Below are positions 7,078-14,923 of a stretch of DNA of 35,335 nucleotides, piece after piece. Position 1 is the stretch's first letter, and each line of letters starts with the position of its first letter. The translations under genes were made by a program, and so were the position numbers. The DNA is from Candidatus Rifleibacteriota bacterium (lineage in GTDB: Bacteria > Muiribacteriota > Ozemobacteria > Ozemobacterales > Ozemobacteraceae): NCBI GenBank assembly GCA_015233155.1, contig JADFYG010000003.1:127267-162601 (forward strand), read 5' to 3'. The notes under the pieces are model-generated. The model was not told the origin of the DNA. It made no database searches and saw only the letters and a program-made list of their open reading frames with translations.

Positions 7078-8727
7078 CTATCGACCGACAAATATGAGTT
7101 GGTCGGGCTTGGGGGGCGTTATTGTTTCATGAAGCCGCAGATAATCATACACGGAGTCGCGCATCAGAAAACCCGTGTCAGTTTTATCGCTGCCGGCCTT
7201 GAAAAGAATAGTTCCGTTCTGGTTGCCATCGGAAAGATACGAGATTGTTACCAGGCGATATACGTGTTCCGGATCGAGTGGTTTCCCACCTATGGTGATA
7301 TCGCGTACATGCTTTTCAACAACATCAAGGACTCCGGCAATACCGCCATATTGGTAACCGGTAATCTTGCCGGAATTCGAGGCAATATAGGACATCATTT
7401 CAGCAATGTCACATCCCTTTATTTTCATGGTGACTACCGTATTTTCAAAGGGAAACGAATTGAACAACTGTCCCATCGTTATCGGCCCTTCGGCCAATCG
7501 CTCACGAATTGCGCCTGAATTTATTATCGCAATATCGGCGCCCGTAAAGGCCATCATTGCTTCACAGACGAATCTGCCAAGCGGAAGATCCTTGATGTGT
7601 TTGGTGTTTTCCGGATACGCCATTTCCCCGGTTATACGACCTACTATCTGGCTCGTCTGAAGTTTTATCCGTTCGTTGAAGGCATCGATTAAACGAACGA
7701 TCGGAGCAGTCGGATCGACGGTAATGGATGCATTCATTGTAGTGAGTCCGCCACTCCATGTAGCAATGCGGCCTTCAGGGGTCAGGGACAGGTCGACGTG
7801 GCCCACGAATACTCCCCACTTGAAAGCCTGGACGACCAGTGTTCCGCCAAGACCATTGTCGGAATGATTGCGAACCAGCATTGGTTTGCTTTTTACAAGC
7901 TTCGGATGTTCGACGAAAGTGTTGGTGTGCCCACCAACAATTACATCGAGATCCGGTATCGCATTCGCGAGTTCAATATCGCGTTCAAAACCACAGTGAG
8001 AAAGCAGTATGACAAAATCGACCTTGGGAGCCAGCTCTGCGGCCAGCTTTTTAACCGCCTCGACGGGATCAACCAGCGTCAGGTCACGCCGCTTTTCCAT
8101 GGCAATAACATCAAAAGCCTGTTCTCCGATACAACCTATGAGACCGATCTTCCAGCCTCCGCGAACGAGTATCCGATGCGTTGGAAACACTGGCTGGCCA
8201 TCGCTTTTCCGAACCACATTAGCGCACAAAAGCGAATATGTCGCCTTCTCATACTGCTTCAGAGTGTTTGCGAGTCCATCGTCTATGTCGTGGTTGCCAA
8301 GGACCGTTGCGTCGTAGCCGCACATGGAAAACGCAGCCACGTCGACTTCGCCCTTGAAGAACGAGTAGAATGGACTTCCCTGAAATATATCGCCGCCATC
8401 CAGAACCAGCACGGCAGGCTGTTTTGAACGCACCATCGAAATATAAGCCTGGCGACGGGCAATTCCGCCGACGTCTTTTCCAAAATCCGGAACATTGCCT
8501 GGCAAAAAATGTGAATGCGTATCATTTGTATGCAGGATAGTCAGAGAAATTGCACGCGAAGCGATCTCGACTGTACCGGATACCGACGTTTGCCATGCGG
8601 CTGTGGTGGGTGATGCTGCTGTTAAATCTGATTCAGCATGGCTGACAAAGCAATCAGAGGCTAAAACGAGGGCAACAAAACAAGTGAAAATACATCGTTT
8701 CCAAGGAAGAGGCCGGATGCATTTCAT
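7078..8727 (-). CDS. Exported 5'-nucleotidase / 2',3'-cyclic phosphodiesterase (UshA-like)
   Basis: This is a metallophosphoesterase of the periplasmic 5'-nucleotidase family, probably hydrolysing nucleotides or UDP-sugars outside the inner membrane. A signal peptide covers residues 1 to about 31 (ending VSHA). The N-terminal phosphoesterase domain shows LTILHTNDTHSHFLPG (metal ligands D and H), LVLDGGDIFQGSPFY, VLGNHDIDDG, LLSHCGFERDIELA and VIVGGHTNTF. The C-terminal substrate-binding domain shows AIINSGAIRERLAEGPITMG and SFPFENTVVTMKIKG. The length of 549 residues is normal. It follows the CorA-like gene by 41 bases with an AAAGGAAA site and may share its transcript. The exact substrate cannot be told from sequence. 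Confidence 0.93.
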   Translation of the reverse strand: MKCIRPLPWKRCIFTCFVALVLASDCFVSHAESDLTAASPTTAAWQTSVSGTVEIASRAISLTILHTNDTHSHFLPGNVPDFGKDVGGIARRQAYISMVRSKQPAVLVLDGGDIFQGSPFYSFFKGEVDVAAFSMCGYDATVLGNHDIDDGLANTLKQYEKATYSLLCANVVRKSDGQPVFPTHRILVRGGWKIGLIGCIGEQAFDVIAMEKRRDLTLVDPVEAVKKLAAELAPKVDFVILLSHCGFERDIELANAIPDLDVIVGGHTNTFVEHPKLVKSKPMLVRNHSDNGLGGTLVVQAFKWGVFVGHVDLSLTPEGRIATWSGGLTTMNASITVDPTAPIVRLIDAFNERIKLQTSQIVGRITGEMAYPENTKHIKDLPLGRFVCEAMMAFTGADIAIINSGAIRERLAEGPITMGQLFNSFPFENTVVTMKIKGCDIAEMMSYIASNSGKITGYQYGGIAGVLDVVEKHVRDITIGGKPLDPEHVYRLVTISYLSDGNQNGTILFKAGSDKTDTGFLMRDSVYDYLRLHETITPPKPDQLIFVGR

Positions 8728-8768
8728 ATAACTTTATTTCCTTTCGAACTCATCAAAGCCGATTTGCG

Positions 8769-9776
8769 TCAGATCCATTTTTTCCATTTGAGGACAGCGT
8801 AGTTCACCCCGCCAATAACTAACATCGCCACACAGAAAAACGGATATGAAATTTTCCAGTTTTCCGGGCCGCACATCATCGACCATTCCGACATACCACC
8901 GATGCCAGCCAGCAATGTCAGTGGCATAAAAATAGTGGTGATAACTGTCAATCGCTTCATTTGATTATTGGTCTGATTGGCGGTCATGGACATATTGTTG
9001 TTCACCATCGAAAGATACACTTCCATGAGATTGGTGATCATTTCCCGATTGATTTCAACAAATTCGAAAAACTTCGTCAGATGATCATACAGATCACGAA
9101 ATGGATACAGCGTTTTTTCGCCGATATACGGAGAGTCACGACGACAGACCTTGACCAGAATTTCCCGTTCGTGAAACAGACTTTTTCTAAGTCTCAGCAG
9201 ATGCCGGCGAAGGAAAATCAGTTCCTCCGCCTTAAACTGCAAAAAATCTTTCAACAGTCTTTCTTCGATCTCCTCGATTTCCTCCTGGAGTCCTTCTATT
9301 GCAAGAAATTTCTTGTCGACGATAAAATCCAGAATTACGTGTAGAAGGAAATCGGGCCCCTTTTTTATGTCTGAAACTTCCAGTTTCACGAAATCTTCGA
9401 GCTTTTTGAAAAACGCAGGATCCTTCGCGCAATGTCCATGAACGGTAACGAGATAATTCGGACCCAGGAAAAAATCTATCTCATCGATCAGCAATTTTTT
9501 GTTGGCATATGTATAAGAGTTGAAGAGAATGAATGTATGATTTGGAAAATCGTCTATTTTGGGAATCTGTTCTTCATCGAGGCAGTCTTCAACCGCCAAA
9601 GGATGCAAGCCGAGCGGCTCGACATAAGCCATCAGCGCTGAGCGGTCAGGATCATCGAAATCAAACCAGATGTAGCCGTTTTTAGAATTTGCCAGTGCGG
9701 CCAGAGCTTCTTCTTTTGTTGCAAGCTGTGTGATTGTTCCCTTTGGATGGATATTATAAAAGCGTTCGCTTCCCAT
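8769..9776 (-). CDS. CorA-like divalent-cation transporter with GMS instead of GMN
   Basis: This is an inner-membrane channel of the CorA/2-TM-GxN superfamily, expected to move Mg2+ or a related cation. A start at 9776 (335 residues) is chosen because AGGAG lies 9 bases before it and the ATG shares a base with the TAA of the preceding gene. The cytoplasmic part has the DFDDPDRSAL segment, then long charged helices. Two C-terminal membrane segments follow: TTIFMPLTLLAGIGGM, and FFCVAMLVIGGVNYAVL ending in the basic KWKKWI. Where classic CorA has the selectivity motif Y-GMN, this protein has GIGGMSEWSM (GMS at about 294-296). This may mark a separate subfamily or an altered ion choice. Confidence 0.9.
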   Translation of the reverse strand: MGSERFYNIHPKGTITQLATKEEALAALANSKNGYIWFDFDDPDRSALMAYVEPLGLHPLAVEDCLDEEQIPKIDDFPNHTFILFNSYTYANKKLLIDEIDFFLGPNYLVTVHGHCAKDPAFFKKLEDFVKLEVSDIKKGPDFLLHVILDFIVDKKFLAIEGLQEEIEEIEERLLKDFLQFKAEELIFLRRHLLRLRKSLFHEREILVKVCRRDSPYIGEKTLYPFRDLYDHLTKFFEFVEINREMITNLMEVYLSMVNNNMSMTANQTNNQMKRLTVITTIFMPLTLLAGIGGMSEWSMMCGPENWKISYPFFCVAMLVIGGVNYAVLKWKKWI

Positions 9777-11311
9777 TATGCGATCTCCTGAATTTTCATG
9801 GCGGCGATTATTCCATCCGCACCGCTTGATATTATGCCACCTGAATAACCACTTCCTTCTCCAACCATGTAAAGATTTACAAAACCCGGACAAAGTCCGC
9901 TTTCATCGCGCACAACCTGAATCGGTGACGAAGTTTTGCTTTCGAGCCCAAGAATTATGCCGGTTTCAAATCCTTTGACTTTTCTGCAGAAGTCCTGCAA
10001 TCCCCTCCGGATAGCGTTTGTGACATCGCCTGGGAGTAAATCCCATAGGGGTGCTGGTTTCAGGCCCAGGGGATAACTCGACTCAACATTTTCTGAAGAT
10101 TCAATGCCGCTGATGAAATTCGGTATTGTGCAAAACGGAGCATGAAATCCTTGCGCAAAAAGGTAAAAATTTTCTTCAAGAGCCCCAAGCCAGTCCAATG
10201 CTTCGAGGGGTGTAGCCTGCTTTCCGAGCAGCCTGTCAGGATGAACTCCCGCTACGCATGCCGCATTAGCAAATCTTCCATCTCTGTTATAAAGGCTCAT
10301 TCCGTTAACAATGTTGGTCTTGTCATACGCGGAGGCCGGCACGACAACTCCGCCAGGACACATGCAAAATGTATATACCGGCAAATGATTCTCCGGATTT
10401 GAGGTAAGTCTATATTCGGCGGCCTTCACACCAGCCATTTTTTTTTGGCCCCATTGAGCGAGATTGATGATTTCCTGCGGGTGCTCGACTCTGCTTCCGA
10501 TGGCAAAATTCTTTGTTCTGAAGGGAACACCGCGCCGAATCAACATTCGGTATGTTTCATGAGCAGAGTGTCCCGATGCAATTACAAAAAAGTCAGCGGC
10601 GATATCTCCTGCTGGTGTGACTGCTTCAGTTATTTTTCCGTCATTTATTTTCAGATCCTGTAAAAAGGTTTCAAAAAGAATTTTTCCACCAATTTTTATG
10701 AACTCTTCCCGTAAATTCCGGACGATCTTTTTTAGATTATCGCTTCCAAGGTGTGGATGTGCCATATATAAGATTTCTTCCGGCGCGCCTGCGCGAACAT
10801 AGGAAGCCAGGATGAACTCTTTCTCCAGCGATATGTGCTTGCTTCTCGAAGTGAGTTTCCCATCGGAGAATGTGCCGGCCCCACCTTCACCGAATGCATA
10901 ATTGCTTACAGGATTGAAAACTCCGGTATGCTCAAATGCATCAATTTCTCTGGAACGTTGATCGACCTCAGAACCTCTTTCGATCAAAGTAGTGCAAAAG
11001 CCAGCTTTTTGAAGAACGAACGCAGCAAAAAAACCGGCTGGTCCGCTTCCGACAACGACTGCTTTTTCGTTTCTTTTTTTGTATGGAATAGTCAATGACG
11101 GACGTTCCGGAGGAGTCCCGCCTTTTATTTCCCTGGATGATACGGCAACCTGAATCAGCCAGTGGATATCGTTTTTCTTTCTGGCATCGAGACTTTTATT
11201 ATCGATCAGATAGGAAAACTCTTTGATTCTAAGCGCTTTGGCGATACTTTGCCTGAGCTGAGAATCATGGTAATCCGTTGGCAACTTCAGTGAAATCTCT
11301 CTGTAACCCAT
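9776..11311 (-). CDS. FAD-dependent dehydrogenase, COG2509-type
   Basis: This is an uncharacterised cytoplasmic flavoprotein. Residues 1-75 form the small N-terminal domain seen in this family. VVVGSGPAGFFAAFVLQKAG at about 85-104 is the FAD-binding Rossmann motif, followed by an Arg-rich REIDAF segment and SNYAFGEGGAGTFSDGKLTS, a hallmark of this group. CMCPGGVVVPASA and the C-terminal MVGEGSGYSGGIISSGADGI are further family motifs. The 511-residue length is usual. Its substrate is not known. The start at 11311 has no ribosome binding site and lies 8 bases after a TATAAT, so the mRNA may be leaderless. It is the first gene of a probable operon with the CorA-like and nucleotidase genes. Confidence 0.9.
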   Translation of the reverse strand: MGYREISLKLPTDYHDSQLRQSIAKALRIKEFSYLIDNKSLDARKKNDIHWLIQVAVSSREIKGGTPPERPSLTIPYKKRNEKAVVVGSGPAGFFAAFVLQKAGFCTTLIERGSEVDQRSREIDAFEHTGVFNPVSNYAFGEGGAGTFSDGKLTSRSKHISLEKEFILASYVRAGAPEEILYMAHPHLGSDNLKKIVRNLREEFIKIGGKILFETFLQDLKINDGKITEAVTPAGDIAADFFVIASGHSAHETYRMLIRRGVPFRTKNFAIGSRVEHPQEIINLAQWGQKKMAGVKAAEYRLTSNPENHLPVYTFCMCPGGVVVPASAYDKTNIVNGMSLYNRDGRFANAACVAGVHPDRLLGKQATPLEALDWLGALEENFYLFAQGFHAPFCTIPNFISGIESSENVESSYPLGLKPAPLWDLLPGDVTNAIRRGLQDFCRKVKGFETGIILGLESKTSSPIQVVRDESGLCPGFVNLYMVGEGSGYSGGIISSGADGIIAAMKIQEIA

Positions 11312-11317
11312 TCGGGC

Positions 11318-11328
11318 ATATTATACCA
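11318..11328 (-). promoter_or_regulatory. Extended -10 promoter for the FAD dehydrogenase gene
   Basis: On the minus strand TGG-TATAAT is a perfect extended -10 element (TATAAT at 11320-11325). Only 8 bases separate it from the ATG at 11311, so transcription should begin within a base or two of the start codon. No -35 match is seen, because the -35 position falls inside the pilQ terminator stem. The extended -10 motif can act without it. Confidence 0.7.
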
Positions 11329-11330
11329 AA

Positions 11331-11357
11331 GAAAAAACCCCGGCCTGTTGGCCGGGG
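11331..11357 (-). terminator. Rho-independent terminator of the pil operon
   Basis: A perfect 8-bp GC stem (CCCCGGCC / GGCCGGGG, 11338-11345 with 11350-11357) and a 4-base loop are followed on the minus strand by six T residues. It lies about 40 bases after the pilQ stop. Confidence 0.93.
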
Positions 11358-11395
11358 TGAAATTATTTCCGATTTAGGTCCAGGTGTTGATTAAC

Positions 11396-12805
11396 TCAGT
11401 TGAAAGCCTTGTCGAAATCAGTGTCAAAGCCGGGTCCGGCATTGCCTTCCGGCAACTTTGGAGCCGCACCAGCGGGGGCTGCCGGGGCTGGAGTTTCGGT
11501 TCCGCCTTCAGAGACCAGAGAAGTTGGAGCCGCTGATTCGATGCTCTGGGCTACGATATGAGGAGTGATCAGAAAGATCAATTCGAGGGAGCTTCCGTTC
11601 TTGGTGTTGGAGGTAAAGAGCGATTTCATGATAGGAATACTGCCTAAGAATGGAATCTTTTTGTTGCTGTGCCCTTCGTTTTCCTGGATCAAGCCACCAA
11701 TCAGGATTTCTTCTCCATCCTTGACCCGGACAGTGGTTTTTCCGTTGCGGGTGCCAATGATAGGATACTGGCCCTGCCAGGAGTCAACCTTGGACACTTC
11801 TGTTTCAATTTCGGCGGTAACGTATCCGTCGTCGTTGATGCGGGGAGTGAGCTTCAGGATGATACCAGTGTCTTTTTCCTTCGGGGGCTGATCGGCACCG
11901 CCGGGATATACGACTTTCTGACCGACCTTGATATAGGCTTCCTGGCCATTAACAGTCGAGATCTTCGGATTGCTAAGGGTTTTAGTGTCTGATCGGGTTT
12001 CCAATGCAGAGAAGGTCGCCTTGAAAATAGTGCTTGCGCGGTAGAAATCTCCCAATCCGAACATTGCTCCCTGCTGACCTTGAAATGAATCTTGATAAGA
12101 GCCCGAGTCAGGATTCTTCGCGAAGTATTCCTTGGTGACAAATATCGGCTTGGCACTATCTCCACCGGCCATGCCTCCTGTGTCGTTCCCGGAACCCATC
12201 TGCCAGTCGAACCCAAGGTTTCGAGCCCCTTCTGTGCTGACTTCAACGATCTTTGATTCGATCATGACCTGGTGAACAGGTGTGTCGACAGTCTCTATGA
12301 GCTTCTTGACTTCGTCGAGCATGTCCTTGGAGCCTGACACGATGACTGCGTTGATGCGATCATCAGTGGCGACTTTGATATCTTTTTTGATGGCGGAAGT
12401 GATGATCTTGCTCACGTCAGCGGCCTTGGCATACTGCAGTCGCTTGGTTACCGTGAGACCCTTTTCAAAGGATTGAACCAATTTTGCCTCGTCCGCCAGA
12501 ACCCAGGTGTTGCCAATCTTGCGAACGGCGAAACCGTTGGTTTTGGCGATGAGGTTCATCGCTTCCTCGTAATAGACGTCATTCAGGCGGACGGTGACAT
12601 TGCCCCGAACGCCTTTTTCCGCAATGATGTTGGTGCCGGACTTGGTTGCGATGATCTTGATGATATCGCGAATGTCGGCATCACGAAAGTCGAGCGAAAT
12701 GTTGTCCTCCGCGTGAACGACTGGGGGCTGAGCCCAGCCGGCGAAGACGGCCAGCATCGCCAAGTAGGCGATCAGGCTCAAATGTTTGTGACCCGTGGAA
12801 TTCAT
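11396..12805 (-). CDS. pilQ: Type IV pilus secretin PilQ (short form)
   Basis: This is the outer-membrane pore through which the pilus leaves the cell. The 469-residue product has a signal peptide (1 to about 32, ending VVHA). An N-terminal STN/N0 domain follows (ISLDFRDADIRDIIKIIATK ... GTNIIAEKGVRGNVTVRLND), then one N1-type ring domain (VTKRLQYAKAADVSKIITSA). The secretin core reads PVHQVMIESKIVEVSTEGAR, KTLSNPKISTVNGQEAYIKV and TVRVKDGEEILIGGLIQENE, ending in ELIFLITPHIV. The AMIN domains of proteobacterial PilQ are missing. The tail (about 425-469) is Ala/Pro-rich. The ATG overlaps the stop of the pilP-like gene by 4 bases. The pil context favours PilQ over a type II secretion secretin. 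Confidence 0.95.
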   Translation of the reverse strand: MNSTGHKHLSLIAYLAMLAVFAGWAQPPVVHAEDNISLDFRDADIRDIIKIIATKSGTNIIAEKGVRGNVTVRLNDVYYEEAMNLIAKTNGFAVRKIGNTWVLADEAKLVQSFEKGLTVTKRLQYAKAADVSKIITSAIKKDIKVATDDRINAVIVSGSKDMLDEVKKLIETVDTPVHQVMIESKIVEVSTEGARNLGFDWQMGSGNDTGGMAGGDSAKPIFVTKEYFAKNPDSGSYQDSFQGQQGAMFGLGDFYRASTIFKATFSALETRSDTKTLSNPKISTVNGQEAYIKVGQKVVYPGGADQPPKEKDTGIILKLTPRINDDGYVTAEIETEVSKVDSWQGQYPIIGTRNGKTTVRVKDGEEILIGGLIQENEGHSNKKIPFLGSIPIMKSLFTSNTKNGSSLELIFLITPHIVAQSIESAAPTSLVSEGGTETPAPAAPAGAAPKLPEGNAGPGFDTDFDKAFN

Positions 12806-13503
12806 TCTTTTCCACCTCCGATCGGAAATGTCCTGCGCATCTGTTCTTTATTCGAATAGATGACGAGCTTGTCAGGTAAGATATCGACAACTTTGAATTT
12901 TCCGTCCACTACCATATCTTTGGTGACGGTCTGAAATTTACCTTCGAATTCGATCATTGCAAGCCGCTCATTGTCATTACCGCATATACCCTGTACATGC
13001 AGTGCTATCGGCTTCGGGGGAGGAGGAGGGGGCGGTTTTGGAATGCCACCACCGCCACTTGGTTTCGGAGACGGTGGAATGACCGGCATTGCAATCTTTT
13101 TTTCTACAAGGGGTCTGAAAGGATCCTTGTTCTCATTCTCAATCTTGAATTTGCTGGCCTGCATAATAACGTCGATCTGTTCTGTCTCGTCAAGGGAAGT
13201 ATTCGCTGCTGGCGCAGTTTCAGCTGTCCCGGTGGGTTTGCCGCCTCCACCTCCGCCGGTTTCGGCCTTCGGTTGGTCAGGCGACTCAGCTGGATTAGCT
13301 GGCGTGGCATCGCCCCCGGATGCAGTCGGGGCGGGAGCGGAACCGGATGCGCCACCAGCGTCGGCCGGAAGTGCGAAAGGATCAGCTCCGCCTGAGGCAT
13401 CCTGGGCCATGAGCCGTTGTTCTACACCGCCGATGGACAACACGCCCATCGCGCACCAGAACGCGAACCATATCCTTTGTGAGCCGCGAACATGTTTTTT
13501 CAT
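12802..13503 (-). CDS. PilP-like type IV pilus periplasmic protein
   Basis: In type IV pili PilP joins the inner-membrane PilN/PilO complex to PilQ. The 233-residue product has an export signal (1 to about 33). A long Ala/Gly/Pro-rich linker (35-100) follows, then a short helix with DPFRPLVEKK, which is the common DPF motif of PilP-like proteins. After a Pro run (KPPPPPPPKP) comes a C-terminal beta domain (LHVQGICGNDNERLAMIEFE then GKFQTVTKDMVVDGKFKVVD) resembling the PilP/GspC homology region. No lipobox Cys is seen, unlike proteobacterial PilP. It starts 7 bases after AGGAGG and overlaps pilQ by ATGA. Sequence similarity alone is weak; position and layout carry the call. Confidence 0.78.
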   Translation of the reverse strand: MKKHVRGSQRIWFAFWCAMGVLSIGGVEQRLMAQDASGGADPFALPADAGGASGSAPAPTASGGDATPANPAESPDQPKAETGGGGGGKPTGTAETAPAANTSLDETEQIDVIMQASKFKIENENKDPFRPLVEKKIAMPVIPPSPKPSGGGGIPKPPPPPPPKPIALHVQGICGNDNERLAMIEFEGKFQTVTKDMVVDGKFKVVDILPDKLVIYSNKEQMRRTFPIGGGKE

Positions 13504-13506
13504 GAC

Positions 13507-13737
13507 CTAACCTCCTTGTTCAACATTTTTGACTTTTTCCAGTGCTTTAACAACCTTCGCTGAACCGCTGTGTTCCGACGATCCGTAGCCGGTAAAAAGA
13601 TGTCCGACAGATGTAGGCCCTGGCTGACCAAAGGCCCGGGGACACGCCGCAAGCAACAGCAGAAGACCAAAGATGCACCAGATTGTCCAGAAGGCTGAAC
13701 GGCGATTCTCAAAAAATTCATCGAAGAGTTCATTCAC
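13507..13737 (-). CDS. Small membrane or lipoprotein in the pil operon, unrecognised
   Basis: This is a 76-residue frame starting with GTG at 13737, 8 bases after AAGGAG and 12 bases after the pilO stop. Its TAG lies inside the ribosome binding site of the pilP-like gene. The N-terminus has a charged segment (DEFFENRR), then one hydrophobic stretch (TIWCIFGLLLLLAAC). LAAC at about 29-32 fits a lipobox, so it may be a lipoprotein with a long n-region, or a single-pass membrane protein. The exported part is Gly/Ser/Lys-rich with a short C-terminal helix (SAKVVKALEKVKNVEQ). I do not recognise a family. Its fit between pilO and pilP suggests an accessory part of the pilus alignment complex. An ATG frame at 13733 in another register has no such features. 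Confidence 0.65.
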   Translation of the reverse strand: MNELFDEFFENRRSAFWTIWCIFGLLLLLAACPRAFGQPGPTSVGHLFTGYGSSEHSGSAKVVKALEKVKNVEQGG

Positions 13738-13749
13738 AAAAGGATCTCC

Positions 13750-14310
13750 TTAATACCCACCACCCATGATGTATACCTTGGCATTCAAGGTCACGGATAA
13801 CAGCGGACTCTTGGTCTTGGGATCAGTTTCAGCAGAGAGAGTGATGGTTATGGAACCGGCTGCCAGATTTGCGATTTTGCGTTTTTCCATGACATACAGG
13901 AAACTGGCAATATCACTATAGGTGCCAAGGACACCCACTTCGATAGGAAGCTCAGACCATTGTTCGGCACGAATCAGCGGTGAAATGCGAATATCCTGGA
14001 ATTTGAGGTTGAACTTGTTGGCGATAGCTTCCGTGGAATCAAGTAACTTGGGAACAACGGTGTTCAACTGATTGGATTCCATCGCCAGTTTTTCTTTTTC
14101 CGACTGTTTTGCGGCAATTTCTTCCTTGATCTTGTTGGTTTGAGTTTCCAGATCGGCTATTTCGGCCTTTTTGGCTTCCTGCGTCTTGATCGACTGTTCG
14201 AGCTTTTCACGATCCTCTATAGCCGGCTGCCAGTAGTAAAAGTAAAACGCACCGGCAGCACCCGCCGCTGCAAGGACAATCACGATAAAGACCACCGCAA
14301 AGTTGTTCAT
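13750..14310 (-). CDS. pilO: Type IV pilus inner-membrane protein PilO
   Basis: PilO pairs with PilN in the inner-membrane alignment complex. The 186-residue product has a short cytoplasmic N-terminus, one membrane segment (residues 4-27, FAVVFIVIVLAAAGAAGAFY), and a coiled coil at about 33-85 (ELEKL-type heptads with many Lys/Glu). The periplasmic ferredoxin-like domain follows (LPIEVGVLGTYSDIASFLYV then MEKRKIANLAAGSITI), which is the typical PilO core. It follows pilN by 9 bases. Confidence 0.9.
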   Translation of the reverse strand: MNNFAVVFIVIVLAAAGAAGAFYFYYWQPAIEDREKLEQSIKTQEAKKAEIADLETQTNKIKEEIAAKQSEKEKLAMESNQLNTVVPKLLDSTEAIANKFNLKFQDIRISPLIRAEQWSELPIEVGVLGTYSDIASFLYVMEKRKIANLAAGSITITLSAETDPKTKSPLLSVTLNAKVYIMGGGY

Positions 14311-14319
14311 GATTTCCCC

Positions 14320-14922
14320 CTATTTGCTTCCAATGTCGCGCTTAATGCGACATGTAATGTCAAAGCGCCACACTGGAGCCTTTTCATAGGTATTCTTATT
14401 GGCGTTGGAAAGGAAGACTTCCGCAAAATAAGAGTTTTCCTGCAGCTGCTTGATGAAGTTCTGGATACCCACCGTAAGACGTGGAGCTCCCTTGGCTTCA
14501 GCTTTTTCCTGATTCTCGGCACATGCATAGCCCGTGATTTGAACACGCCGGTCAGTATCGATGCGCAGATTGGTAATCCAGACGGTTTTATCAGGAACAA
14601 CACGCGTCAAAGTACTGAACACTTCCGACCATTGAAGCAGATCCACTCCGGAAAGCTGCTTGAGCTGCTCGATCTGTGACTCTAGTGTCGAAAGTTGCTG
14701 ACGAAGACTGTCACGCGCGGTGAACTTGCCCAGGCTCTGCTTTACTTCCGCTTCGAGATTTTTAAGTTGTTCCTTCTTGTCGTCGTTGTATGTATCCATA
14801 TACTGTGTTGCAAAGAAAAAGCCCACGAGAATGGCAGCAATGGCGATGACGAGAAAAATTGCGGCGAAGGGAATCTGAATCGGCTTCCGCCGCTTGATTG
14901 TGATTAAATTTATTTTAATCAT
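14320..14922 (-). CDS. pilN: Type IV pilus inner-membrane protein PilN
   Basis: PilN binds PilM through its short cytoplasmic N-terminus and pairs with PilO in the periplasm. The 200-residue product begins MIKINLITIKRRKP. This carries the conserved IKINLI motif that docks into PilM. A membrane segment (about 18-40) and a coiled coil (about 45-92) come next. The periplasmic domain shows WSEVFSTLTRVVPDKTVWIT, RVQITGYACAENQ and NFIKQLQENSYFAEV, all usual PilN features. It begins one base after the pilM stop. Confidence 0.93.
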   Translation of the reverse strand: MIKINLITIKRRKPIQIPFAAIFLVIAIAAILVGFFFATQYMDTYNDDKKEQLKNLEAEVKQSLGKFTARDSLRQQLSTLESQIEQLKQLSGVDLLQWSEVFSTLTRVVPDKTVWITNLRIDTDRRVQITGYACAENQEKAEAKGAPRLTVGIQNFIKQLQENSYFAEVFLSNANKNTYEKAPVWRFDITCRIKRDIGSK

Positions 14923-14923
14923 A

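Noticed and set aside
13500..13733. 77-codon ATG frame over the small pil gene
   Set aside because: It is a different register from the GTG frame, has a less sensible composition and overlaps the pilP-like start. The GTG frame has the ribosome site and the hydrophobic segment.
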